Below are positions 24,397 to 33,843 of a DNA stretch of 64,000 nt, piece after piece (position 1 is the stretch's first letter; each line of letters opens with the position of its first letter). Source of the DNA: UBA660 sp046704245 (GTDB lineage: Bacteria > Bacillota_I > Bacilli_A > RF39 > UBA660); assembly GCA_046704245.1 (NCBI GenBank), contig JBJKSD010000001.1:1-64000 (forward strand), in the 5' to 3' direction. A program made the position numbers and the translations under genes. The notes under the pieces are model-generated. The model saw only the letters and a list, made by a program, of their open reading frames with translations, made no database searches and had not been told where the DNA came from.

Positions 24397-26121
24397 ATGA
24401 ACAACATAACTTTATTAATGTGGACCTACTTTTTAGCAGCAGTTGTTTTAATAACTGTCATTTTAAATATATTACAAAAAAATAAACTTGATAAATATAA
24501 AAGAGAAATAGATGCTTTAGAAAAGGAAAAGAATTTAATTACTAGTATTCCTATTCTATCAGAACTATCTAAAATAGAAACAATTGTTAAAAATGAAAAG
24601 TTAGAAGAAAAGTTTAATGAATGGAATAATCGTTTTGAACATATTAAAGGTGAGCGTATTTCTAAAATATCAGATATGATCTTAGACTTAGATTATTTAA
24701 TGGAACAACGTGATTATCCAGCTGTTACATATAAAATAGCTAAAGTAGAGATGGAAATATATAAAGTAAAGACTAATGCTAATTTATTATTGAGTGAAAT
24801 AAAAGAAATAACCTTAAGTGAAGAACGCAACCGTAATACTATAACTAAATTTAAAGCTATGTATCGTGATTTAATTAATAAATTTAATAGTAATAAAAAT
24901 GATTTTGATGATCTTGTCAAACCAATTGAATTACAGTTAGAGAATATTGAAAAAAGATTTCAAGAATTTGAAGAATATATGGATAATAATGATTACGAAG
25001 AAGTATTTCATATTGTTAAAGCCTTAGATGAAATGATTAATAATATGAGCATTACGGTTGAGGAAGGTCCAAATATTATCTTGATGTCTAAAGTTTTAAT
25101 ACCTAAAAAGATAGAAGAAGTTCAAAATCTATATAGTAAGATGACTAGAGATGGTTATCAATTAGATTATTTAAATATTGATTATAATATCAACGAATCT
25201 AATAAGAAGATTAATGCTATTTTAGATAAAGCTAAAGTATTAAATCTTGAAGATGGTTTATTTGAATTAAAGACTATCTTAGAATATTTTGATTCGTTAT
25301 TTAATGATTTTGAAAATGAAAAAATTCATAAAAATACTTTTGAAGAAAATATTATCCCATTTAAGAATAAAGTTAATAAAATAAATAAAGTAATAACTGA
25401 TATTTATGTTCAATTAGAAAATGTTAAGTATAATTATGATTTATCTGATGAAGAAGTAGCAGAGATGGATAATATTAGTAAAGAAATAAATATTATTAAT
25501 GCTGATTTAAATGCTTTAATAGAAAATAAACAAAATAAATTATGGCCTTATTCTAAACTAAATAAAGAATTAGAAAATTTAACTATCCGTTTAGTAGCTA
25601 CTGAAGATCGTCTAGATAGTAGATTACAGACCTTAGGAAGTATGCATGAAGATGAAATTAGAGCTAGAGAACAATTGGGAGATATTCAAGCTTTATTAAA
25701 TAGAGCTAAAAGTAAAATCAGATGTTATAAATTACCAATTATTCCTAATAGTTATTATATACAGTTAAAAGAAGCTAGTGAATCAATAAAAAATATAGTT
25801 AGCGAATTAGAAAAAAAACCAATAGCGATTAAAGTATTAAATATTAGAGTAGATACAGCAAGAGATCTAGTATTGAAATTATATAATACTACTAACGAAA
25901 TGGTTAAAACAGCTATGTTAGTAGAAATGGCTATTGTATATGGTAATCGCTATCGCAGTTTAAAACCACAAGTAGAACAAGGATTAAATAATGCTGAAGT
26001 ATTATTTAATCGCGGTGAATATAAAATGGCTTTAGAAACTTCTATCAATACGATTGATTTAATAGAGCCGGGTATATATCAGCGTTTATTAAGTGTCTAT
26101 AGTCTTGAAGGTAAGAGTTAA
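24397..26121 (+). CDS. ezrA: Septation ring formation regulator EzrA
   Basis: Membrane-anchored negative regulator of FtsZ ring assembly. One N-terminal membrane helix (about residues 4-22, outside) is followed by ~540 residues of long helices (spectrin-like repeats), including YKREIDALEKEKN and FNRGEYKMALETSI segments typical of EzrA. The ATG at 24397 is preferred: the in-frame GTG at 24388 lies within the GGGGTG ribosome site. It has its own terminator. Confidence 0.88.
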   Translation: MNNITLLMWTYFLAAVVLITVILNILQKNKLDKYKREIDALEKEKNLITSIPILSELSKIETIVKNEKLEEKFNEWNNRFEHIKGERISKISDMILDLDYLMEQRDYPAVTYKIAKVEMEIYKVKTNANLLLSEIKEITLSEERNRNTITKFKAMYRDLINKFNSNKNDFDDLVKPIELQLENIEKRFQEFEEYMDNNDYEEVFHIVKALDEMINNMSITVEEGPNIILMSKVLIPKKIEEVQNLYSKMTRDGYQLDYLNIDYNINESNKKINAILDKAKVLNLEDGLFELKTILEYFDSLFNDFENEKIHKNTFEENIIPFKNKVNKINKVITDIYVQLENVKYNYDLSDEEVAEMDNISKEINIINADLNALIENKQNKLWPYSKLNKELENLTIRLVATEDRLDSRLQTLGSMHEDEIRAREQLGDIQALLNRAKSKIRCYKLPIIPNSYYIQLKEASESIKNIVSELEKKPIAIKVLNIRVDTARDLVLKLYNTTNEMVKTAMLVEMAIVYGNRYRSLKPQVEQGLNNAEVLFNRGEYKMALETSINTIDLIEPGIYQRLLSVYSLEGKS

Positions 26122-26124
26122 TAA

Positions 26125-26154
26125 AAAATAATATCAATTGATATTATTTTTTTT
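26125..26154 (+). terminator. Terminator of ezrA
   Basis: A perfect palindrome around ATATCAATTGATAT (26125-26150) with a T-run, directly after the stop. Confidence 0.7.
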
Positions 26155-26392
26155 ATATAAAAATTTGTATTATTTTAAATATTTAACACATACTAATAAT
26201 AATTTATAAAAAAATAAAATTTACATATTATGCCATTTATTTAATAATAAGAGACTATATATATAATAACCAAAATAAATTAAATTATGTATAATTATTC
26301 GACCAATATCGTTTTTTAGTATTAATTACCAACAATAAATATGTATGTTAGACGTTTTTTGTCACATCATAATAATGTCGGGAGGTGAAAAA

Positions 26393-26671
26393 ATGAATAA
26401 TAACACTGGTGGAAGCTATGGTAATACTAGTTCACGTCAAAATAGTAGAATACTTGTTCCAGGAGCAAGACAAGCTATTGATAGAATGAAATATGAAGTA
26501 GCTAACGAATTAGGAGTTAATCTTGGAGCAGACACCACATCAAGACGTAATGGTACTGTTGGTGGTTACATGGTAAGAAATTTAATTACTAGAGCAGAAG
26601 AAGATCTTAGTGGTGGTCAAGGTGCACAACGTGGTGGCGGAATGGGCAATACCGAAGGTTCAGGAAAATAA
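26393..26671 (+). CDS. Alpha/beta-type small acid-soluble spore protein
   Basis: DNA-saturating spore protein, 92 residues from the ATG at 26393, preceded by GGGAGGTG. An upstream in-frame codon is a poor alternative. It has the SASP core: ILVPGARQAIDRMKYEVANELGV, with the germination-protease recognition region EVANE, then GGYMVRNLI in place of the common GGEITKRLV. Gly-rich ends are unusual. Expressed in the forespore under sigma-G in Bacilli; I could not define that promoter with confidence. Confidence 0.92.
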   Translation: MNNNTGGSYGNTSSRQNSRILVPGARQAIDRMKYEVANELGVNLGADTTSRRNGTVGGYMVRNLITRAEEDLSGGQGAQRGGGMGNTEGSGK

Positions 26672-26696
26672 TAATAATTAATTTTTAATATATTTA

Positions 26697-26724
26697 TAAA
26701 GAGACTATATTTAGTCTCTTTTTT
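26697..26724 (+). terminator. Terminator of the SASP gene
   Basis: AAGAGACTA-TATT-TAGTCTCTT (26699-26720) with a T-run. Confidence 0.75.
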
Positions 26725-26752
26725 ATTGTATAATTACTATAAGGTGAGGTTT

Positions 26753-27940
26753 ATGAAAATACTTTCGATCAATGCTGGCAGTTCAACTTTAAAGTTTAAA
26801 TTATTTGAAATGCCTGAAGAAAGATTAATATGTTATGGTATATTTGATCGTATTAATTTAGCTAATAGTTCGTATACTATTACCTTTAATAATAAGACTA
26901 TTGATCAACAAATTAATATTAAAAACCACGAAGAAGCTGTCAATATCTTAATAAAAGAGTTAATTGATTTAGTAATTGTCAATGATATTAATGATATTAA
27001 AGGTATTGGCCATCGAGTAGTTCATGGTGGTGAAAAATATACTCATGCTCTAATAATTAATGACGAAGTATTAGCAAATCTTAATCATATTTCACCATTA
27101 GCGCCACTTCATAATCCAGCTAATATTACTGGTATAGAAGCTTTTAATAAATTATTATCAAATTGTATAAGTATTGCTGTTTTTGATACAGCTTTTCATC
27201 AAACAATGACTAAAGAAGCTTATATATATCCAGTTCCTTATGAATGGTATGAAAAATATGGAGTTAGAAAATATGGTTTTCATGGGACAAGCCATAAATA
27301 TATAGCTCAAGAATTAACAAAAATGTTAAATAATAAAAATTTAAAAATTATTAGTTGCCATTTAGGTAATGGTAGTAGTATATGTGCTATTAAAGATGGT
27401 ATAAGTATCGATACTAGTATGGGTTTTACACCGTTAGCAGGATTACCTATGGGTACTAGATGTGGTGATATTGATGTAGCTATTATTCCATATATGATGG
27501 ATAAAACTAATATGAATATTGATGAAGTAATGGCCGAATTAAATTATCATAGTGGTTATTTAGGTATCAGCGGTGTAAGTTCTGATTTTCGTGATATAGA
27601 AAAAGGACTAAATGAAGGTAATGAGAGATGTCAATTAGCATATAATATTTATCTTAATAAAATAGTATCTTTTATTTCAAGTTATAATACTTTATTAGGT
27701 GGAGCTGATATAATATGCTTTACAGCAGGTATCGGCGAAAATAACATTGATTTAAGAAAAGATATCATTAAGATGCTTGCTCCTCTAGGTATATATTTAG
27801 ATGAAACCAACAATAATATAAGAGAACAACAAGCTAAAATAACTACTGAAAATTCGAAAATAGCGTGTTATGTTATACCTACTGATGAAGAATTAATGAT
27901 TGCTAGGGAAACATATGAAATAGTTAGTAAGGAAGGATAG
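26753..27940 (+). CDS. ackA: Acetate kinase
   Basis: Makes ATP and acetate from acetyl phosphate, the last step of acetate fermentation. It opens with MKILSINAGSSTLKFKL (phosphate-binding loop). It continues with GHRVVHGG, VFDTAFH, YGFHGTSH and ISCHLGNGSS, and ends with the TAGIGEN and DEELMIAR blocks of the ASKHA fold. 395 residues from the ATG at 26753, which has AAGGTGAGG upstream. No phosphotransacetylase gene is in the window. The nrnA gene follows directly. Confidence 0.97.
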   Translation: MKILSINAGSSTLKFKLFEMPEERLICYGIFDRINLANSSYTITFNNKTIDQQINIKNHEEAVNILIKELIDLVIVNDINDIKGIGHRVVHGGEKYTHALIINDEVLANLNHISPLAPLHNPANITGIEAFNKLLSNCISIAVFDTAFHQTMTKEAYIYPVPYEWYEKYGVRKYGFHGTSHKYIAQELTKMLNNKNLKIISCHLGNGSSICAIKDGISIDTSMGFTPLAGLPMGTRCGDIDVAIIPYMMDKTNMNIDEVMAELNYHSGYLGISGVSSDFRDIEKGLNEGNERCQLAYNIYLNKIVSFISSYNTLLGGADIICFTAGIGENNIDLRKDIIKMLAPLGIYLDETNNNIREQQAKITTENSKIACYVIPTDEELMIARETYEIVSKEG

Positions 27941-27941
27941 A

Positions 27942-28907
27942 ATGTATAAGAAAGTTTACAATCAAATTAAAAAATTTAAAAATATTGTTATAGCTAGGCA
28001 TATTGGACCAGATCCTGACTGTTTAGCATCACAAGTCGCCTTACGCGATATTATCAAACATAAATTTCCCCATAAAAATGTTTTGGCAGTAGGTATAACA
28101 GCTGCAAAATTTTACCATTTTGGAAAACTAGATAAGATAAAAGAAGATGATATAACCAAAGATGCCTTATTAATAGTATTAGATACTCCCGATGAAGAGC
28201 GAGTAGATGGAGTTAGTGTTAAAGATTTTAAATATACTATTAAAATAGATCATCACCCATTCATCGATAAATTTTGTGATTTAGAAATAGTCGATGAAGG
28301 TGCATCTAGTACTAGTCAAATGATTATTGACTTATGTAATAAAACAAGATTAAATTTGACTAAAGAAACCGCTGAAGTTTTATTTATGGGTATTGTATCT
28401 GATACTAATCGTTTTTTATACTATTATACTAGTGCTCATACTTTTGAAATAACTTCGCAAATAATTAAAAAAATGAAATTAAATATTGAAGAATTATATG
28501 CTAGATTATACGCTAGACCATTAAGTGAAGTTAGGTTACAGGGTTATATTGGTATGAATATGAATGTTACCGATAATAAATTAGGTTATATCAAGATACC
28601 AACCGAAAAGATAACCGAATTTGGTGTCGATTCAGCTAGTGCTGGTAATATGATTAATGAATTTAATAATATTAAAGAAGTTATTGTTTGGGTTACTTTC
28701 TCTCAAGATTATAAAAATGATGTTATTAGAGGTGCTATTCGTTCCAGAGGACCAATTGTTAATGAATTAGCTCTTCGCTATGGTGGTGGTGGTCATAAAT
28801 ATGCTAGTGGTGTCCGTTTAGCTAGTTGGGAACAAGTTGATAAATTTATTGAAGATCTAGATGGTTTATGTAAAACATATCTTGATGATCATCCAGATTT
28901 TAAATAA
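27942..28907 (+). CDS. DHH/DHHA1 phosphoesterase, NrnA-type
   Basis: Nano-RNase / pAp phosphatase-like protein that degrades very short RNAs. Metal motifs: RHIGPDPD near residue 18-25 (DPDCLAS instead of DADALGS; the Asps are kept), VLDTPDEER, IKIDHHPF with the DHH, and the C-terminal DHHA1 GGGGHKYASG. 321 residues is typical. Its ATG lies one base after the ackA stop, so the pair is an operon. Confidence 0.9.
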   Translation: MYKKVYNQIKKFKNIVIARHIGPDPDCLASQVALRDIIKHKFPHKNVLAVGITAAKFYHFGKLDKIKEDDITKDALLIVLDTPDEERVDGVSVKDFKYTIKIDHHPFIDKFCDLEIVDEGASSTSQMIIDLCNKTRLNLTKETAEVLFMGIVSDTNRFLYYYTSAHTFEITSQIIKKMKLNIEELYARLYARPLSEVRLQGYIGMNMNVTDNKLGYIKIPTEKITEFGVDSASAGNMINEFNNIKEVIVWVTFSQDYKNDVIRGAIRSRGPIVNELALRYGGGGHKYASGVRLASWEQVDKFIEDLDGLCKTYLDDHPDFK

Positions 28908-28913
28908 TAAAAG

Positions 28914-28958
28914 AGCAACAAATACCCATAAAATAAGGGGCTAAGTTGCTTTTTTTTT
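28914..28958 (+). terminator. Terminator of ackA-nrnA
   Basis: AGCAAC (28914-28919) pairs with GTTGCT (28945-28950), with an inner CCC/GGG, then a long T-run. Confidence 0.7.
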
Positions 28959-28998
28959 ATTTTTTGATATAATATAACATATTGAAAGGTGATTTATA

Positions 28999-29580
28999 AT
29001 GAAAATCAGTAGTGTAGAGCTGAAGATTAGTGCCGTTAGAAGGAGTCAATATCCCACTGATGGCAAGCCAGAATTTTTACTTGTAGGAAGAAGCAATGTT
29101 GGTAAAAGTAGCTTTATCAATACTATCATAAATAGAAAAAACTATGCCCAGACATCTAGAACTCCAGGTAAAACCCAAACATTAAACTTTTATTTAGTAA
29201 ATGATAGTTTTTATTTAGTAGATGTACCAGGATATGGATATGCAGCTGTTAATAAAAAACAACAACGTAAATTTGGAATGATGATTGAAGAATATCTTGA
29301 AAAAAGAGAACCATTAAAACATGTCTTTATGTTAATAGATTTTAGACACAAACCAACTGAAGACGATATGTTAATGTATAACTTTTTAAAATATTATGAA
29401 CAACCAGTTACAGTAGTAGGTATGAAATTTGATAAAGTAGGTACTACTTCACAATTAAAACAACGTAAATTAATCTTAGATACCTTAGATTTAGTATTAG
29501 GTGATGAATTTATAACATTCTCTAGTATTACTAAAGTGGGTAAAGATGAAGTGTTAGAAAAAATAGAAAGAACAATTTAA
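28999..29580 (+). CDS. ysxC: Ribosome biogenesis GTPase YsxC/EngB
   Basis: Essential GTPase for late 50S assembly. G1 GRSNVGKSSF (near residue 30), switch region SRTPGKTQTLNFY, G3 DVPGYGYA and a TKVGKDEVLEKI end are characteristic. 193 residues matches the family. It has an AAAGGTG ribosome site. A second ribosome GTPase, Der, lies 0.6 kb downstream. Confidence 0.95.
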   Translation: MKISSVELKISAVRRSQYPTDGKPEFLLVGRSNVGKSSFINTIINRKNYAQTSRTPGKTQTLNFYLVNDSFYLVDVPGYGYAAVNKKQQRKFGMMIEEYLEKREPLKHVFMLIDFRHKPTEDDMLMYNFLKYYEQPVTVVGMKFDKVGTTSQLKQRKLILDTLDLVLGDEFITFSSITKVGKDEVLEKIERTI

Positions 29581-29637
29581 TTGTTCTTTTTTTAAACCAA
29601 TAAGATAATTTATCATACAATATCCTAGGTGATTGTC

Positions 29638-30117
29638 ATGAAAATTGAAATACATAATGAAAAAACCATCCTATTTTTAAATAAATATATTTTAGGAGAA
29701 ATATGTTTAGAAGATCCTAAGAGTATTCAGGAATATTTTAAAAAAATTATTATGATATTAATGAAATACCATAATATTTATTTAATTGGTGAACATTTAG
29801 TTAAAGTATATATTGATAATATATATGGAGTTATTATGGAAATAGAGCCCCTGATTGAAGATGATCAATTAGGTATTGATTTTATTGATATGAAAATTAT
29901 CTTTGAACTTAATAATACTTTTATATATGAAATAGACGATTATGATTATTTTAATATATTAGGTAATTATATAGATAAGTATTATTATAATCAGAAATAT
30001 TATGCTATTATTCATAATATTGATGAAATAAGTTATTTAAAATTTTTAGAATACAGTAAAATTATTTATGGCAATAAAGCTAAAGAAATATTAAAAGAAG
30101 CCATAAAAATAACATAA
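29638..30117 (+). CDS. Unrecognised protein between ysxC and der
   Basis: About 159 residues from the ATG at 29638. The in-frame GTG at 29629 overlaps the TAGGTG ribosome site. Rich in Ile, Tyr, Asp and Asn, cytosolic, mixed alpha/beta. A YLIGEHLVKVYIDNIYGVIMEI stretch looks like a beta-sheet core. No motif I know. It lies 27 bases before der and may be co-transcribed. Confidence 0.6.
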   Translation: MKIEIHNEKTILFLNKYILGEICLEDPKSIQEYFKKIIMILMKYHNIYLIGEHLVKVYIDNIYGVIMEIEPLIEDDQLGIDFIDMKIIFELNNTFIYEIDDYDYFNILGNYIDKYYYNQKYYAIIHNIDEISYLKFLEYSKIIYGNKAKEILKEAIKIT

Positions 30118-30152
30118 TTATGATATAATGTTGTAGGAAATAGGTGATTAAT

Positions 30153-31463
30153 ATGAAATTACCAATTGTAGCACTAGTTGGACGATCAAATGTTGGTAAA
30201 TCGACTTTATTTAATCGTTTAGTGGGCAAAAAAGTAGCTATTACTGAAGATACCCCTGGTATTACTAGAGATCGTATATATGAAAGAGCTCAATATAAAG
30301 ATTATTTATTTAATGTTATCGATACTGGAGGTATCGATATAAGTAATGCATCGTTTAATGAGCAGATCCGTATCCAAGCAGAAATTGCTATTGCTGAAGC
30401 TGATATGGTTATTTTGGTCATCGATGGTAAAGAAGCTTTAACAACTAACGATTATGTTATTAGAGATATTTTAAAAAAATCAGGTAAAAAAATAATAGTA
30501 GCTATTAATAAAATAGATACTAAAGAAGCTAAAGATAATATCTATAATTTTTATGAATTAGGTTTTGATGAGTATATTCCTATTAGTTCAGAACACAATA
30601 TCGGTATTGGCGACCTATTAGATACTATTGTAAATAACTTTGAAATAAAAGATGAAGCAGAATATGACGAAGATATTATTAAATTTTGTGTTATTGGCCG
30701 CCCTAATGTAGGTAAAAGTAGTTTAATAAATGCTTTATTAAATGAAGATCGTCTAATAGTAAGCAATGAAGCAGGTACTACTAGAGATGCTATCGATATA
30801 GAATTTACCTATCAAAAAAGACGTTTTGTAGGCATTGATACAGCGGGCATTAGAAAAAGAGGTAAAGTTTGGGAAAATATTGAAAAATATAGTGTATTAA
30901 GAGCTATGAAAGCTATTGAACGAAGTGATATATGTTTAATTGTTATTGATGGTAATGAGGGTATTACTGAACAAGATAAACATATAGCAGGATATGCCAT
31001 CGAAGCGGGTCGAGGTGTCATTATTGTTGTCAATAAATGGGATTTAGTTAACGATTTAACTATCGATCAATATGAAAAATTAATTAGAGCCCACTTTATA
31101 TTTATATCTTATGCCCCAATAGTCTTTCTTTCGTCATTAACTACTAAACGCGTTCATACTTTAATGCCCGAAATAATTAAAGTTAACGATAATATTAGGA
31201 AAGAAGTTAAAAACAGTTTATTAGGTGAAATAATAATGGATGCTGTAATTTTAACCCCACCTCCATCATATAAGGGTAAAAGATTAAAAGTATTAGGAGT
31301 TACCCAAACGGGTATCAAACCACCTAAATTTACTTTTGAAGTAAACGATAAAAAATTAATTCATTTCTCATATAAAAGATACTTAGAAAATAAAATCAGA
31401 GAGAATTTTGATTTTACTGGTACTCCTATTGAATTACAATTTAAAGCTAGATCCGAGTTATAA
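30153..31463 (+). CDS. der: Ribosome-associated GTPase Der (EngA)
   Basis: Two tandem GTPase domains plus a KH-like C-terminal domain, needed for 50S maturation. First G1 GRSNVGKST and DTGGID; second G1 GRPNVGKSS near residue 180, DTAGIRKRG, NKWD. The C-terminus has TPPPSYKGKRLKV. 436 residues from the ATG at 30153; an in-frame GTG at 30144 is part of the TAGGTG ribosome site. Confidence 0.97.
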   Translation: MKLPIVALVGRSNVGKSTLFNRLVGKKVAITEDTPGITRDRIYERAQYKDYLFNVIDTGGIDISNASFNEQIRIQAEIAIAEADMVILVIDGKEALTTNDYVIRDILKKSGKKIIVAINKIDTKEAKDNIYNFYELGFDEYIPISSEHNIGIGDLLDTIVNNFEIKDEAEYDEDIIKFCVIGRPNVGKSSLINALLNEDRLIVSNEAGTTRDAIDIEFTYQKRRFVGIDTAGIRKRGKVWENIEKYSVLRAMKAIERSDICLIVIDGNEGITEQDKHIAGYAIEAGRGVIIVVNKWDLVNDLTIDQYEKLIRAHFIFISYAPIVFLSSLTTKRVHTLMPEIIKVNDNIRKEVKNSLLGEIIMDAVILTPPPSYKGKRLKVLGVTQTGIKPPKFTFEVNDKKLIHFSYKRYLENKIRENFDFTGTPIELQFKARSEL

Positions 31464-31509
31464 TAACCAATTAAGATAATTCTCATATAATACCACAGGA
31501 GGGTATTAT

Positions 31510-31764
31510 ATGTTTAGATTTAGTGATGAATTCTTTAAAAGAGTTGAGAAAAAGACTAATGTTAATAAAGAAACGATTTTAGGTTTAGCTAATAAATTAC
31601 AAAAAGGCGATTTAAAAGATGAACAAACACTTCGTGATCTAGTAAAAGAAATAAGTAATATTACAGGGCGCGAAGTATCTAAAGAAAAAGAAGATAGTAT
31701 CGTCAAAGCTGTATTACACGACCAAGTTCCTGATAATATAGAAAAAATGGTTGACGAATCATAA
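31510..31764 (+). CDS. spoVIF: Stage VI sporulation protein F
   Basis: 84 residues with the SpoVIF pattern: EKKTNVNKETILGLANKLQ, then KDEQTLRDLVKEISNITGREVSKEKEDSIVKAV, close to Bacillus SpoVIF (YjcC). In Bacillus it is made in the mother cell and helps coat assembly through GerE. A GGAGGG ribosome site lies upstream. spoIVA follows ~100 bases on, making this a small sporulation patch. Confidence 0.88.
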   Translation: MFRFSDEFFKRVEKKTNVNKETILGLANKLQKGDLKDEQTLRDLVKEISNITGREVSKEKEDSIVKAVLHDQVPDNIEKMVDES

Positions 31765-31784
31765 TAATAAATAATTTTATAAAA

Positions 31785-31812
31785 AACATCATACAAATGA
31801 TGCTTTTTTTTC
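31785..31812 (+). terminator. Terminator of spoVIF
   Basis: CATCAT-ACAA-ATGATG (31787-31802) followed by a T-run. Confidence 0.7.
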
Positions 31813-31870
31813 ATATAATAAACTAGTTATGCATAAGTTTTATTGAAAAGATTATGAAAGTAGGGATTGT

Positions 31871-33346
31871 ATGGAAAAAATAGATATTATTAAGAGTATT
31901 GCTGAGCGAACTAATGGTGATATTTACTTAGGCGTAGTAGGAGCAGTAAGAACTGGTAAATCAACCTTTATTAAAAAATTTATGGAAAGTTTAGTCATTC
32001 CTAATATTGATAATGAGTTTGAACGTAAACGAGCTTTAGATGAAATACCACAAAGTGCTCAAGGTAAAACGATCATGACTACTGAACCTAAATTTGTTCC
32101 TAATGTAGCAGCTAAGATAGCTATTGATGATTTTACAGCTAATATCCGATTAGTTGATTGTGTTGGATATGTTATACCAGGAGCTAAGGGTTATGAAGAT
32201 GAAAATGGTCCTAGAATGGTTAGAACACCTTGGTATGAAGATGAAGTACCATTTATTGAAGCAGCTGAAGTAGGTACTGAAAAAGTTATTAGAGATCATT
32301 CAACAATTGGTATTGTCGTAACTACTGATGGTTCAATAGGTGAAATACCAAGAAGTGATTATGTCGAAGCCGAAGAACGAGTAATTACTGAGCTAAAAGA
32401 AATAGGTAAACCTTTTATCGTCTTATTAAATTCTACTCACCCAATGTTACCTGAAACTGAACATATGGCTAACACTTTAAGAGAACAACATGATGTTCCA
32501 GTTATACCAATAAGTATTGAAGCGATGAATGAAAAAGATATCTACAATATTCTAAAAGAAGCATTATATGAATTCCCAGTCTTAGAAGTAAAGGTTAATA
32601 TGCCAGAATGGATCAGTGTTTTAAATCCAGAACATCAAATTAAAAAAATGTATGTTGAGAAAATAAAAGAGAGTGTTATTGAAGTTGATAAGTTAAGAGA
32701 TATCGACAATATAACTAAACATTTCTTAGAAAATGAATTCATTAGTAAAGCTTATTTATCTGAAGTAAATGCTTCTACTGGTGACATAACTATCAATTTA
32801 CATGCTCCCAATAACCTATATAATGAAGCTTTAAAAGAAATAATTGGTATCAATGTTACTAATCGTGCTGAATTATTATCGTTATTCCAATCATATAATG
32901 AAGCTAAAAGAGAATATGATCAAATTAAATATGCTCTTAAGATGGTAAAACAAACTGGTTATGGAGTAGCAGCACCAACTCTAGCTGATATGAAATTAGA
33001 TAATCCAGAAATTATTCGCCAAGGATCTCGCTATGGTATCAAATTAAAAGCGGTTGCTCCAAGTATTCATATGATTAGAGTCGATGTTGAAAGTACTTTT
33101 GAACCTATTATAGGATCAGAAATGCAAAGTAAACAATTAATTGATTATCTAATGAAGAACTATGAACAAGATGCTTCTAATATATGGAAATCCGAAATAT
33201 TTGGTCGCAGTTTAGATGTCTTAGTACAAGAAGGAATACAAGCAAAACTCTCATTAATGCCTGAAAATACTAGATATAAGCTTCAACGAACTTTAGCTAA
33301 AATAGTAAATAAAGGTTCGGGAAACTTAATTGCCATAATTTTATAG
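31871..33346 (+). CDS. spoIVA: Stage IV sporulation protein A
   Basis: ATPase that polymerises on the outer forespore membrane to form the base of the spore coat. Walker A GAVRTGKST at residues 24-32. It has the family's ATPase-domain blocks (IRLVDCVGYVIPGAKG, RDHSTIGIVVTTDG, PFIVLLNSTHP) and the conserved C-terminal tail (KLSLMPENTRYKLQRTL...GSGNLIAIIL). The 491-residue length matches Bacillus SpoIVA. It is found only in endospore formers and is strong evidence for sporulation. Confidence 0.98.
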   Translation: MEKIDIIKSIAERTNGDIYLGVVGAVRTGKSTFIKKFMESLVIPNIDNEFERKRALDEIPQSAQGKTIMTTEPKFVPNVAAKIAIDDFTANIRLVDCVGYVIPGAKGYEDENGPRMVRTPWYEDEVPFIEAAEVGTEKVIRDHSTIGIVVTTDGSIGEIPRSDYVEAEERVITELKEIGKPFIVLLNSTHPMLPETEHMANTLREQHDVPVIPISIEAMNEKDIYNILKEALYEFPVLEVKVNMPEWISVLNPEHQIKKMYVEKIKESVIEVDKLRDIDNITKHFLENEFISKAYLSEVNASTGDITINLHAPNNLYNEALKEIIGINVTNRAELLSLFQSYNEAKREYDQIKYALKMVKQTGYGVAAPTLADMKLDNPEIIRQGSRYGIKLKAVAPSIHMIRVDVESTFEPIIGSEMQSKQLIDYLMKNYEQDASNIWKSEIFGRSLDVLVQEGIQAKLSLMPENTRYKLQRTLAKIVNKGSGNLIAIIL

Positions 33347-33372
33347 AAAAACGAGATATCTCGTTTTTTCTA
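33347..33372 (+). terminator. Terminator of spoIVA
   Basis: A perfect palindrome around AACGAGATATCTCGTT with T-rich sequence after it. Confidence 0.7.
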
Positions 33373-33389
33373 TTTTTTTCAAAAAACCA

Positions 33390-33418
33390 TTGATTTTATT
33401 GGAAAAAAGTGTTATTTT
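33390..33418 (+). promoter_or_regulatory. Probable hup promoter
   Basis: -35 TTGATT (33390-33395), 17 bp, -10 TATTTT (33413-33418), in front of the HU gene. Confidence 0.5.
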
Positions 33419-33468
33419 ATATATGTAAGCATAGTATGCTTAATAGAAAAAATATGGGAGGTAAGAAT

Positions 33469-33741
33469 ATGACAAAAGCAGAATTAGTCGAATTAATGGC
33501 AGCAGATGCTGGCCTTACAAAAGCTGATGCAGCACGTGCATTAGATGCATTTGTAAGTAGTGTTACAAAATCACTAAAGGGAGGAAAGAAAGTTACTTTA
33601 GTAGGATTTGGAACATTCGAAAGTCGTAGAAGAGGCGCACGTACAGGACGTAATCCTCAAACAGGCGCAACTGTTCAAATTGCTGCAAGAAATGTTGTTG
33701 CATTCAAAGCAGGAAGCAAATTAAAAGAAGCAGTTAACTAA
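33469..33741 (+). CDS. hup: DNA-binding protein HU
   Basis: Histone-like nucleoid protein, 90 residues from the ATG at 33469, with GGGAGG upstream. It starts MTKAELVELMA. The DNA-binding arm has GFGTFESRRRGARTGRNPQTG, and the end is VVAFKAGSKLKEAVN. A longer in-frame reading to 33409 has no ribosome site. A perfect terminator follows. Confidence 0.97.
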   Translation: MTKAELVELMAADAGLTKADAARALDAFVSSVTKSLKGGKKVTLVGFGTFESRRRGARTGRNPQTGATVQIAARNVVAFKAGSKLKEAVN

Positions 33742-33743
33742 TA

Positions 33744-33767
33744 AAAAAGCCCATGGGCTTTTTTTTA
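33744..33767 (+). terminator. Terminator of hup
   Basis: AAAAAGCCCATGGGCTTTTT, a perfect palindrome, followed by more T. Confidence 0.8.
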
Positions 33768-33843
33768 TTGAATAAGTCTTAAATATATGGTTAAGACTTT
33801 TTAATTTAAATAAAAGGTAGTATAATCTAAAGTAGGTGATAAT

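Noticed and set aside
26125..26154. Palindrome ATATCAATTGATAT resembling the toxin-antitoxin operator core
   Set aside because: It follows the ezrA stop and is backed by a T-run, so it is a terminator; the resemblance to the operator is probably AT-rich chance.
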